NCBI RefSeq assembly: GCF_004124235.1
Contig: NZ_CP032487.1
Coordinates: forward strand, 1,550,001-1,614,000
Length of the DNA: 64,000 nucleotides
Direction of reading: 5' to 3'
Origin: Yersinia hibernica
Lineage (GTDB): Bacteria; Pseudomonadota; Gammaproteobacteria; Enterobacterales; Enterobacteriaceae
Position numbers and translations under genes: made by a program. The notes under the pieces were generated by a model, which worked only from the letters and a program-made list of their open reading frames with translations, did not search any database and was not told where the DNA came from. How positions within the stretch are numbered: the first letter of the stretch is position 1; each line of letters begins with the position of its first letter. Of the stretch, positions 18,101 to 25,866 are shown piece by piece.

Positions 18101-18337
18101 ATGAATACTAATAAATTTCTTTTTTACACAATGGCGTCATTATCATTTTGTCTGTTTTGTTTTATTACCTTTGTTGTGTTCAGCTTTTTTACAACCATCA
18201 TTGACATATATAATGACGGTGGGTTATCTCCATTTAACTATAGCTATGTTGTTGGTCACTTACTTATTCTTATGTTTGGATTAGGTTGCTTCTACTTTTC
18301 AATAAAAACAACCTTTAAGTTAAAGGATAAAATTTAA
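18101..18337 (+). CDS. Small two-helix membrane protein
   Basis: 78 residues with hydrophobic segments at about residues 6-32 and 46-68; family not recognised. The ATG at 18101 is preferred over 18089, since GGA lies eight bases ahead of it. The stop is only three bases from the stop of the convergent paralogue gene. A small two-helix protein thus accompanies both copies of the moron family, which suggests a functional pair. Confidence 0.5.
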   Translation: MNTNKFLFYTMASLSFCLFCFITFVVFSFFTTIIDIYNDGGLSPFNYSYVVGHLLILMFGLGCFYFSIKTTFKLKDKI

Positions 18338-18340
18338 TTA

Positions 18341-18994
18341 TTATCTTTCAAGACCAATTATTATCTTCATGATAATCTCGTCCCACGCGGAGGGATTTTT
18401 ATCTTTCATTATCATAGCCTCAATAAATGGGCTGGCATAGCTATCCACCAAAAAATAAAACAAATCCAAATCACCAGAACTTCTTAGCTTAGTATATATA
18501 TCAGGTGTTTTCTCCCTTAACGCATCAGAGCCATAAATTGCTCGAGACCTAGCTCCACCTATTGAATAAATTGTTGAAAACAAAGAACCAACAAGAAATT
18601 TGCTCACGAGTCTTTTGGAGAAAATAGTAGATAAATCATTAAGAATAGCAGTGCTGATGACAAATTTGCCCGTTGCTTTTCCTAAACCATCAGCGAGTGA
18701 TTTTATTTTGTCCTTTCTGATTTTGCTCACGAATTCATTTGTGATGATATTTAATATTTTGGTTAGATCTTCATTTGTAACGCCTTTTTTTATTCTCTCT
18801 AAGAGCCGTATGGTGGCTATTTCATTTCTTGATCTGTTTTCCGTGTCAATAAAATCTACAAATATAAATGATATATCTTTTGAAAAGTCAATAACAACTT
18901 CACCTGCCTGCTTAAAATATATTTTATAGGCGGGTTTATTGTTTGACTTTAAAATTTCCACTATTTGATTTGCTATTAAATCTTGTTTAGATAT
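18341..18994 (-). CDS. Moron-type membrane protein with ATA at expected start
   Basis: Paralogue of the product at 10097-10738, sharing ATGK, a membrane-like Ser/Gly-rich segment, GARSRA...LREKTPDIYTKL and LFYFLVD...PFIEAM. Conventional calling starts at a GTG (18961), but homology extends upstream through KQDLIANQIV. In-frame codon ATA (18994-18992) lies seven bases after AAGGA, exactly where the paralogue has ATG. Either ATA initiates, or an ATG-to-ATA change has weakened or shortened the protein. Function unknown. Confidence 0.55.
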   Translation of the reverse strand: MSKQDLIANQIVEILKSNNKPAYKIYFKQAGEVVIDFSKDISFIFVDFIDTENRSRNEIATIRLLERIKKGVTNEDLTKILNIITNEFVSKIRKDKIKSLADGLGKATGKFVISTAILNDLSTIFSKRLVSKFLVGSLFSTIYSIGGARSRAIYGSDALREKTPDIYTKLRSSGDLDLFYFLVDSYASPFIEAMIMKDKNPSAWDEIIMKIIIGLER

Positions 18995-19472
18995 TTTACG
19001 TTCCTTATAGAGTGTCCTATGTTTATTTTGTCACGTTCACACTTCTTTTTACATAAACCCCATGAGAGAAATAGCTTATCATAGGTTAATATTTTAATCG
19101 TACGAAAAGCTAGCGTAAGGTTTGGCTTATTACACTAAAAAATTTCTCTGTTATTACCATATAAATTCCTATCACAGCATATTGGATTATGGATGATTAC
19201 TCCATGCAATAAGAGTGAGCAAAATTCTGAAATTGGCGGGCGCTGATGGTTTTTGCCCTTCGTCACACTTCACATGATAGTGAGACTCTAGGCACCCCAT
19301 CACGGCGATCAATGAAAAAATTCGGCCATCAAGTTACTTATAATCCCTTGTGTATCTTTCACCATATTCTTAAAGCTGATTGTATAACCCATTGATATAT
19401 TGCATTTAATTTAATGTTTAGTATGGCGAAAATATTGACTAACATTATGAATCAACGAGATATTACCGGCGT
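18995..19472. other. Spacer with upstream region shared by the two moron genes
   Basis: No ORF. AGCATATTGGATTA-GGAT and AGTGAGCAAAATTCTGAAA at about 19175-19240 recur at about 10777-10838, upstream of the paralogue. This points to duplication of the whole promoter-plus-gene unit. Confidence 0.55.
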
Positions 19473-19526
19473 TTTAAAATCCCTCGGCTTATGGCTGTGC
19501 GGGTTCAAGTCCCGCCCCGGGCACCA
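19473..19526 (+). other. Attachment site: 3' fragment of tRNA-Leu(UAA)
   Basis: From the anticodon loop (TTTAAAATCCC) through a variable arm and T arm (GCGGGTTCAAGTCCCGC) to the CCA-encoding 3' end, this matches the 3' two-thirds of enterobacterial tRNA-Leu(UAA). The 5' half, including the acceptor 5' strand and D arm, is absent. It is therefore an integration core, not a functional tRNA. A truncated integrase reads toward it from the right. Confidence 0.75.
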
Positions 19527-19569
19527 TGGAAACAAATCTAAGTAAAACAAAGCAGTATGAGTATGTCGT

Positions 19570-19594
19570 TAACCGCCGTGAGGCGGTTTTTTTG
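19570..19594 (+). terminator. Terminator copied with the tRNA 3' end
   Basis: AACCGCC-GTGA-GGCGGTT stem followed by a T run, 45 bases after the tRNA fragment. Confidence 0.8.
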
Positions 19595-19666
19595 TGCCTG
19601 AAATCACATTCCTAAGATGTTCCTAACATCATTTCCTAACATGATTTTGGCAATCTGAATAAAAAC

Positions 19667-19990
19667 TCACTTTTTCTGACCACCCACCACTGGTACGATT
19701 TCTGTTTTCCTGTCATATCTTGCTGTCTGAGCTGTATTCTTATGCCCTGAAATAGCTTGTTTTTCTTCGAGTGTTCCCTCTAAATCGGATATGCCCTTTG
19801 CCTTTAAATCATGAAACGTGAAGTCAAAACCCAATTCAGGAAATGTTTTTGTGGCCAGTAATTTTGCATTGCGCCACCGACTATTGAAACCATCTCTTGT
19901 GTAACCATGTCCTGACTTTTGATGCAGCACATAAATACTGCTCACTCCTGGTGCTATTTCTATTTCATCGGCAATTTTGATGGCTTGTTG
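19667..19990 (-). pseudogene. int: Phage tyrosine integrase, C-terminal fragment
   Basis: About 107 residues of a tyrosine recombinase, cut at its 5' side by IS copy C (the frame continues only into IS sequence). The catalytic blocks visible are FHDLKAKG (the box normally holding His-x-x-Arg/Lys), SGHK and the nucleophile Tyr in TARYDRK. The first catalytic Arg lies in the missing part, so the enzyme is inactive. Its 3' end lies about 140 bases from the tRNA-Leu core, the normal place for the integrase of an element using that site. Confidence 0.8.
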
Positions 19991-20041
19991 GGTCAAGTAT
20001 TCAATGTGTTGATCATGCGGTAGAATCACTCTTTTTGAAGT

Positions 20042-20326
20042 GTGCATCTGATGGCTAAAGTTGACGTAAAATGCACGTTTTGTGAGCAAATCGAATCTGT
20101 TAAAAAGCATGGCCTGGGTAAGGCCAAACTTCAGCGCTATCGGTGCCAGTCGTGCTGCCGTACTTTCCAGCTCGATTATGCTTATCGCGCCTGCCAACCC
20201 GGCATGAAATCACAAATTGTCGACCTTGCAATGAACAATGCCGGTATTCGAGACACTGCCCGAGCTTTACATATCAGCATTAATGCCGTTGTGCGCACAC
20301 TAAAAAACTCTCGCCGAGAGTTGTAA
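20042..20326 (+). CDS. insA: IS1-family InsA
   Basis: 94-residue InsA identical to copies A and B. The slippery site AAAAAAC lies at 20302-20308. Confidence 0.9.
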   Translation: MHLMAKVDVKCTFCEQIESVKKHGLGKAKLQRYRCQSCCRTFQLDYAYRACQPGMKSQIVDLAMNNAGIRDTARALHISINAVVRTLKNSRREL

Positions 20327-20379
20327 CCACGCTTCCTCTGGATAACCTGCAAATTCAGCTTATCTGTGAAGTTGATGAA

Positions 20380-20748
20380 ATGTGGTCGTTTGTTGGCAAT
20401 AAAAAGCGTCAGCGTTGGCTGTGGTATGCATGGGAGCCTCGTCTCAAACGTATTGTTGCTCATGCTTTTGGGCGCAGGAGCAAAATGACGCAGTGCAAAT
20501 TACTGGGTTTACTGTCGGGCTTCAGAGTCGCCTTCTGGTGTACAGACAACTTCAGTGCTTATGAGATGTTACCGGCTACAAAACACATCACAGGTAAGCT
20601 TTACACCCAGCGGATTGAACGCGAAAACCTGAATCTTCGTAACCGGTTAAAACGACTGAATCGCAAAACGCCTGGGTACTCAAAATCGGCAGAAATGCAT
20701 GACAAGATAATCGGCACGTTCATTGAGCGTGAGCATTACCTGCAATGA
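20380..20748 (+). CDS. insB: IS1-family InsB (transposase catalytic part)
   Basis: Catalytic part of InsAB'; two substitutions relative to copies A and B. Catalytic blocks intact. Confidence 0.88.
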   Translation: MWSFVGNKKRQRWLWYAWEPRLKRIVAHAFGRRSKMTQCKLLGLLSGFRVAFWCTDNFSAYEMLPATKHITGKLYTQRIERENLNLRNRLKRLNRKTPGYSKSAEMHDKIIGTFIEREHYLQ

Positions 20749-20775
20749 CCCTATCTACACATTGAATACGTGACC

Positions 20776-21240
20776 ATCACTGTGGCCTTGCCGCTTCGGT
20801 ATTAATCAGGAGGAAGAGTGGGAAATTGTTAATAGCCGTGGCCGAATGGTGGGGCAGACGGTTTCCCGCTCCAGCGGTGGGCAATTAACCGGTGGTCGTG
20901 CGGGTTTCCCCGGCCCTGATTTTTCCGGTTTTGTTGGGCTAGATGATTACAACAAACCCGAAGATATGTTTTCGGCCACCAAACGGGCCAGCGCTAACCG
21001 TATCTTGGTGAACACCATCCGCTCACGACGCGGTGATAAGAGCAAAGAGCACCCGACACCCTTTGTTTCTATCCAGCAAATACTTCATACCGATGATGCC
21101 ACCGGATTTATGCTGTCCGGCAAGATGGGAGGGATTTTCATCACATCACCATTCCGGCGTAGGTCAGTGAAGAATATATCGATGCATTACCGGATCCGTG
21201 GCACTCGCAGTGCTGGTTCTCGGTTAAATGTTGCAAGATG
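20776..21240 (+). pseudogene. Phage terminase large subunit fragment
   Basis: Middle part of a DNA-packaging terminase: EEEWEIVNSRGR, then SSGGQLTGGRAGF, a GLDDYNKPEDMFS block (the Asp pair of the Walker-B-like region), NTIRSR and IQQILHTDDATGFML. The 5' end is cut by IS copy C. After GKMG the frame shifts, and the alternative frame (DFHHITIPA, stop, VSEEYIDALPDPWHSQCW) continues the protein. So there is at least one frameshift and one stop, and the ATPase N-terminus and nuclease C-terminus are incomplete. Confidence 0.75.
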
Positions 21241-21334
21241 AAACCCATAATTACCTGGTATTGCTGGGCAGGTATTGAGGGAAAATATTGGCCCTTTTTG
21301 TCAACATTGCCCGCCACTGGCGAAGTGGTCAGAT

Positions 21335-21427
21335 ATGCTGGATGGCAGATATACCATTGATGATGTGCAACTGATGCATGATGTGCTAGATGATATTATG
21401 GCGGTGGTGGAAAGGGCGCGAGGTTAG
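21335..21427 (+). pseudogene. Small phage protein remnant
   Basis: 30 residues (MLDGRYTIDDVQLMHDVLDDI...) in a frame broken from the preceding RHW residues by a shift. It resembles short phage proteins of the WxxMLDG...LMHDVLDE type. Remnant only; function unknown. Confidence 0.3.
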
Positions 21428-21524
21428 CAATAGGCTGTTATTCAGCTTTGCCTAGTATGTAAATGAATTGCATATTTAAAGAGTAAAATATACTATCCAT
21501 AAAGATATTAAATATAAGGATATT

Positions 21525-22100
21525 ATGAGTGAAAGAGATCAGTGGAGAGAAATGGGTTTCTCGTTTTTAGGGAAGTGCTTTAACCCAATCATTAAGCGCG
21601 TCATTTAAAATAAGTGTAGACAATTTTATATCTGAATTAACAAGTTAGGGTGCAACAATAATTATATCAGCCACATTAAGCCCCCCAGAAAGGGCTTATT
21701 TGATACATTGGTCTTGGAAAATATCAAGAAAACTTGTCAAGCCAGAGGATGTACCGGATAAAACCGGTGCCAACATTCAATGGGTTCATAAAAAGAGCGA
21801 TGGCAGTACAGACTCAGCGAAAAGCATTAAAGCTGCACAGGATATGGTAAGAGCGTACGGTATGACAGGACTTAATGTGGCTCCATCATTAAAAAGCAGA
21901 CATACCGAAGGGAATGCTATAGATATGAATATCTCATGGATGGGAGATTTAAAAATAAAAAAGGGGAAGATGTCTTAATTAAGAGTTTTCCCAAAGATGG
22001 TATGAATACAGAACTTCATAGTGTAGGAGAAAGTTTTGATGTTATAAAATACCATGGTGGTTCTAAAGATAGATCTCATTGGTCAAAGAATGGTAGATAA
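21525..22100 (+). pseudogene. Peptidoglycan peptidase (M15-like) effector, broken
   Basis: Joining frames gives MSERDQWREMGFSFLG, then SALTQSL...SELTS, stop, GATIIISATLSPPERAYLIHW, the zinc-site block SLKSRHTEGNAIDMNISW and, after a shift in an A-rich run near 21960, KKGEDVLIKSF...DRSHWSKNGR. The H-x(6)-D and the final H-W are the metal-ligand pattern of LAS/M15-type peptidases. I recall this domain at the C-terminus of secreted bacteriolytic effectors and lysins. At least two frameshifts and one stop make it a pseudogene. The gene after it encodes a lipoprotein that could be its immunity partner. Confidence 0.6.
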
Positions 22101-22101
22101 C

Positions 22102-22386
22102 ATGAAGAAAATGATTGTTTTTATTTTGCCATTTATTCTTTTACATGGATGCTCCCATGCTGCTGAAAAATACCCGGCTGATATTAGCGAGTTTATAAAA
22201 ATAGCAGATAAATGCCAGTATCTTGCCGGCGAATGGGACTCATCAATCCCCAAAGAACGGCAAATTGCCATAGAGAAAGAAGTCAATGTTACTTGCCCTA
22301 AAGCAACTGAATTGCAAAAAAAATTAAGCACCAAATACCAAGAGAATAAGCAATTGTTGGAAGTCATTAATGATTATGACTTCTAA
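22102..22386 (+). CDS. Lipoprotein, possible immunity protein
   Basis: 94 residues beginning one base after the stop of the peptidase pseudogene. Signal MKKMIVFILPFILLHGC has a lipobox (LHGC, Cys17), so the product should be anchored in a membrane facing the periplasm. The body has DKCQYLAGEWDSS and a later Cys (VTCPKATEL). This C...AGE...C arrangement recalls small periplasmic proteins encoded beside peptidoglycan-degrading effectors. The immunity role is inferred from pairing and location only. Confidence 0.6.
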   Translation: MKKMIVFILPFILLHGCSHAAEKYPADISEFIKIADKCQYLAGEWDSSIPKERQIAIEKEVNVTCPKATELQKKLSTKYQENKQLLEVINDYDF

Positions 22387-22394
22387 TTTTAATG

Positions 22395-23417
22395 TTAGGA
22401 AGTGGGGGAGTTATGCAGATAAGAAGCATGTACATGAGATATTAGTTTTTCTATTAAACCATTCCCCTCGCCAAATATATTTTCATAAATATGGTTGCTT
22501 ATGCTATTAACTATCTCTGACACAATTTTGTTTTTTTCTTTTGATTCTTTTTCAAAAAAATCATTTATCTTATTTTCTCCGTTAAGGTATGTTCTTATAC
22601 AATGTTTTATCGAGGATTGTGCACAAGATGTATCTAGCTTTAAATTTTCATCATCAATATATCTGTACGCAGAATCAAAAATTAAATCTTTATCTTTATT
22701 TGATATTTTAACACCTGATACGGTATGAATATTGTCTATTTCCTTACTAATGACTGCTGACAAATAAGTGGTTTTCTCTTCTTTTTTCCACGTTTCAAAA
22801 CCCTCACCTTTATTGACTTTTTTAACTTCCCTCATAAATTTATCGTAAAGGTTTGTATAATCTAAAGTGATGTTTTTCCCTTGATATGAGATACATACAG
22901 ATTCGCTTATCATCCATTTTACATTAGGTCTTAGGTGCGGCTTTGGCCAGTTATTAAAGGTTATGGCTAGCTTTTCTGTGCCAAATTGGCTCTCTTGAGC
23001 GGGCGATTCTATTAGCGGAATATCAAAAATAAATATTTTATCTAAAATAGTGTAGTTACATAACTCGCCTTTTTGTTCAATGCACAATAGGTCGCCATTA
23101 TCATCACCTTTTATGTGTAACTTACCCGTGGTTGAACTATCAATATGATTACTGCAAAACTTTTCCTTGTACCCAGGTGAGGCTAACTCTTTTAACCTAA
23201 AAAATATTTCTTCGACATCGTGACTTGTGAGGTTTTTCGTAGGATTGCATAGTTTATATAGACATTGAAATGCTTCTTTTTGACCGGTGGAAAAAAAGTA
23301 ATCTTTTATTTTTTCCCATAGAGTCATATGCGGTATGGAGTTTTTAATAAGTATTTCATTTATTTGTTCGTTGCTAATATTTGCAGTAATAAAAGAGCTA
23401 CCAACAGTAAAATTCAT
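22395..23417 (-). CDS. SifA-like type III effector (WxxxE family)
   Basis: 340 residues, AT-rich, clearly related in my reading to Salmonella SifA (336 residues). Shared landmarks in order: LWEKIKDYFFSTG at 33-45 (SifA LWEKIKDFFFSTG, part of the SPI-2 translocation signal), EEIFFRLKELA at 69-79 (SifA TEIFFELKELA), then GFETWKKEEKTTYLSA at 206-221 with WxxxE as W210/E214 (SifA DGWKAQEKATYLAA), and EIVNSISNHIYENIF near the C-terminus (SifA EIVEAISDQVFHAIF). The C-terminus ends HNSPTS, without the Cys-rich prenylation motif of SifA. The start follows AAGG at moderate distance. No T3SS genes are nearby. Confidence 0.85.
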   Translation of the reverse strand: MNFTVGSSFITANISNEQINEILIKNSIPHMTLWEKIKDYFFSTGQKEAFQCLYKLCNPTKNLTSHDVEEIFFRLKELASPGYKEKFCSNHIDSSTTGKLHIKGDDNGDLLCIEQKGELCNYTILDKIFIFDIPLIESPAQESQFGTEKLAITFNNWPKPHLRPNVKWMISESVCISYQGKNITLDYTNLYDKFMREVKKVNKGEGFETWKKEEKTTYLSAVISKEIDNIHTVSGVKISNKDKDLIFDSAYRYIDDENLKLDTSCAQSSIKHCIRTYLNGENKINDFFEKESKEKNKIVSEIVNSISNHIYENIFGEGNGLIEKLISHVHASYLHNSPTS

Positions 23418-24157
23418 AAAAGATACCTTATTTAAAATAAATTTAATGAAATATAAGGAATGTTAAGGATATTAACACTAAGGCTTTCACCTGATTTTGT
23501 AGGTCTTGTAATCCGGTAGTTGTAAGTTCAAACAGCGATAACTATCTAATTGCGGTGAGAACATGGTGTTAAACACCAGTTTATGCAGTCCGCGGGTTTT
23601 AGTCGCTTGCTGTTAGCATCGGTATACGTTTATTACCGATATTTAGATTTAATTGGAAGATAGTCACGTGATACACAAATGCAAGGATAGGAAAATATAT
23701 TATTAAGTTAAACGAGTTTTATTTACACAGATGAATTTAGCCGTATTTCGAGGTCAACAAGACAATTTTAATAGCTAATAAATTAGTTTCAGACTAATTA
23801 TTGCTAAATTAAACTGGTGACGAGGTAAAGCATTGCAAGTGCGCGGAATATATGGGGGGAAAGATATGTAATTATATGAAATTGATGGGGATCACATTCA
23901 GATGATGGGCGTTTTACCACTTACATATTTATGCAATTGATATCATAAAAAATACAATCTAAAGTCAAGTTTAGGTATTCACAGTAGTTATTTATTAATC
24001 GTTTAAATTAGATGTGATATCTAAGAATGCCATGACACTCAAGTTATTGAAGCTATTTTTATCTGCCATGGGTGTTTATGTTTATTAGCTAAGTGATTTT
24101 TCCTAGGTATTTGGTTGACGTTTTATCTAGCGGTTAATTTTAAACAAGGAGTAGTTT
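23418..24157. other. 740-bp AT-rich divergent intergenic region
   Basis: Lies between the SifA-like gene (leftward) and the omptin gene (rightward). No ORF. Both promoters must lie here. GTTTTATCTAGCGGTTAA at 24120-24137 weakly recalls a PhoP-box direct repeat, but the match is poor. Confidence 0.4.
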
Positions 24158-25090
24158 ATGATAACAAAAGGTATTTTCGTCGTATTTGGGGTGTTTTCCG
24201 TGACTTTACCTGCGCTCGCAGATGACAATATTCATTTGGATTCTAAAAGTATTAAAACCAGCGTTGGTTTAGGTATGCTAGGTGGAGAGTCTAAGGAGTA
24301 TGTCTACGACTCTGATAGTGGACAAAAGATAAGTCAATTGAATTGGAAGATTAAAAACACTGCTATCATTAAAGGGGATATATCTTGGGATGCTTTTAAT
24401 TGGCTAACTTTAAATGCTAGGGGTTGGACATCCTTGGCATCCGGATCTTCTGGGATGGATGACTATGACTGGTTAATTCCAGGGCAGACTAATTGGTCAC
24501 ACTGGTCCAATCATCCTAATACACAATTGAATCATGCCAATGAGTTTGATGTAAATGTAAAAGGGTGGATTCTTAATACACCTGAATATCGTATTGGAAC
24601 TATATTCGGTTATCAACAAACTAGATTTAGCTGGGCAGCATCTGGCGGTAGTTATAGCTATAATAACGGCGCTACTACTGGGGTCTCCCCCCCTAATTCA
24701 CCGGGTATAGGTTACAATCAACAATTTAGTATGCCTTACTTAGGGCTTGCCAGTATATATCGCTATCAGGATTTTGAATTTAATGCATTATTAAAATTTA
24801 GCCCTTGGGTTACCGCGAATGATAACGATGAACATTATAGGCGCAATCTTACTTTCCGCGAAAAAACCAATAATTCACGGTATTATTCTGTCACTGTAGA
24901 TGCTGGTTATTATGTAACACCTAATGCCAAAGTTTATACAGAGTTAAGTCTCAGTAAGTATGAAGAAGGCAAAGGAGGTACAGAAATCATTAATAGGGCC
25001 ACTGGAGAAAAGGCTTACCTCGGTGGTGATGCTGCCGGGATAGAAAACATGAATTACACGGTATCTATCGGCATGCAATACCAATTCTAA
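24158..25090 (+). CDS. Omptin outer membrane protease
   Basis: 310-residue omptin (OmpT/Pla/PgtE family), a ten-strand outer membrane barrel that cleaves host proteins and peptides at basic residues. Signal peptide to about residue 21 (ALA/DD). The catalytic pairs are visible: MDDYDW (Asp102, Asp104; OmpT D83/D85) and NDNDEHY (Asp224, His226; OmpT D210/H212). HPNTQLNHANEFD and the C-terminal YTVSIGMQYQF with final Phe are typical. Strong ribosome-binding site AAGGAG seven bases upstream. The divergent SifA-like gene is its neighbour. Whether it is closer to Pla or PgtE is not decidable by eye. Confidence 0.9.
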   Translation: MITKGIFVVFGVFSVTLPALADDNIHLDSKSIKTSVGLGMLGGESKEYVYDSDSGQKISQLNWKIKNTAIIKGDISWDAFNWLTLNARGWTSLASGSSGMDDYDWLIPGQTNWSHWSNHPNTQLNHANEFDVNVKGWILNTPEYRIGTIFGYQQTRFSWAASGGSYSYNNGATTGVSPPNSPGIGYNQQFSMPYLGLASIYRYQDFEFNALLKFSPWVTANDNDEHYRRNLTFREKTNNSRYYSVTVDAGYYVTPNAKVYTELSLSKYEEGKGGTEIINRATGEKAYLGGDAAGIENMNYTVSIGMQYQF

Positions 25091-25142
25091 TTTAGATAGT
25101 ATTTCAAATAATGACGCCTTCACTGCAAGCCAAGGAGTTAAT

Positions 25143-25280
25143 ATGGCATGGATTAATCTAACACTTGGAAGCGGAAAACTTACCCAGCTCGTTACAAATA
25201 GTAATCGGAAACACTCCATATCCGACAGGCAAATTACGACGGAATACCGAAACCATGGCTATATTAGCAGCAATTGTTGA
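25143..25280 (+). CDS. Possible 45-residue peptide
   Basis: An ORF with a good ribosome-binding site (AAGGAG, six bases) encodes MAWINLTLGSGKLTQLV followed by a hydrophilic tail. No family recognised; it could equally be the remnant of a larger gene. Confidence 0.3.
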   Translation: MAWINLTLGSGKLTQLVTNSNRKHSISDRQITTEYRNHGYISSNC

Positions 25281-25321
25281 GGTGCATCCTGACTCGTTTG
25301 TGTTGAATTGATAGTCGATAT

Positions 25322-25350
25322 ACCACCAATCTAATTAGTTGGTGGCTTTT
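25322..25350. terminator. Hairpin terminator
   Basis: ACCACCAA/TTGGTGG-type stem (CCACCAA ... TTGGTGG) followed by CTTTT, downstream of the omptin and small ORF. Confidence 0.6.
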
Positions 25351-25599
25351 CTATATGGGGAGGTGAAGGCAAAAGACATGATGATAAACTTGCCACTATG
25401 TAAATATAACATATCTAACACCAGACATTTTAACGCAGTGCACCAAATAAAGAGTTTGCTCAGGTTGATTTTTTATGCCGGTAGTAATAGTACATTTTCG
25501 TGCGCAAATCAGCCAAGAGCCATTCGGGTAGAGTTTTAATAGAAAGCCATGTTACCATGGCTTTCTGGTGTATTTACTCTTTTGAATTACTAAGGAGTT
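25351..25599. other. Spacer with perfect inverted repeat
   Basis: No reliable gene. AGAAAGCCATG / CATGGCTTTCT (25541-25566, 11-bp perfect arms, 4-base loop) is probably a terminator serving the leftward gene at 25600-25866 or any rightward transcript. Confidence 0.5.
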
Positions 25600-25866
25600 T
25601 TACAGGACTCTGCAGAAAAATACTTTAACCCAGGCTCCCGGTCCGGTGGGCATGAATTTACTTTCTGCTTGACTAGCTGCATCAGCTTCATTATTGGCAT
25701 TGAAAATACTATCCCATAGTCCAGAATCTGTTGCATCACCGTGGGAACCACTACAAATGTATTGCTGAGATTTACTTTCTTTTGCATGAGAGGGTAATAC
25801 TGTGAATACCGATAAGAAACAAATTGCTGGAACTAGAATTTTTCGAAACGCAGCCAATATACTCAT
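25600..25866 (-). CDS. Small exported protein
   Basis: 88 residues with a clear signal peptide (basic start, hydrophobic core, cleavage after SHA at about residue 28). The mature part has two Cys, ICSGSHGD and the C-terminal FFCRVL, probably disulphide-bonded in the periplasm. Family not recognised. Single gene with a hairpin just beyond its stop. Confidence 0.6.
   Translation of the reverse strand: MSILAAFRKILVPAICFLSVFTVLPSHAKESKSQQYICSGSHGDATDSGLWDSIFNANNEADAASQAESKFMPTGPGAWVKVFFCRVL

Larger units (their letters stand above)
19991..20775 (+). mobile_element. IS1-family element, copy C (785 bp)
   Basis: Same ends as copies A and B, in opposite orientation. InsB differs at two residues (KHITG for KDITG, KTPGY for KTLGY). 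Its flanks (GGCTTGTTG left, ATCACTGTG right) form no target duplication. Integrase lies on one side and terminase on the other, so the element probably mediated a deletion of the phage genes between them. Confidence 0.92.

Noticed and set aside
19667..20197. 176-residue ORF seeming to be one protein
   Set aside because: Its first part is antisense IS sequence; only 19667-19990 is integrase, so it was split.
23490..23545. tRNA-Thr-like string (CTTGTAATC, then AGTTGTAAGTTCAAA)
   Set aside because: No acceptor or D-arm pairing can be built around it; treated as chance similarity.
24120..24137. PhoP-box-like repeat before the omptin gene
   Set aside because: Only one half-site is good and the spacing is off, so it is not listed as a site.
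25339..25539. 66-residue plus-strand ORF
   Set aside because: Begins inside a terminator hairpin, with atypical composition and no homology recognised.
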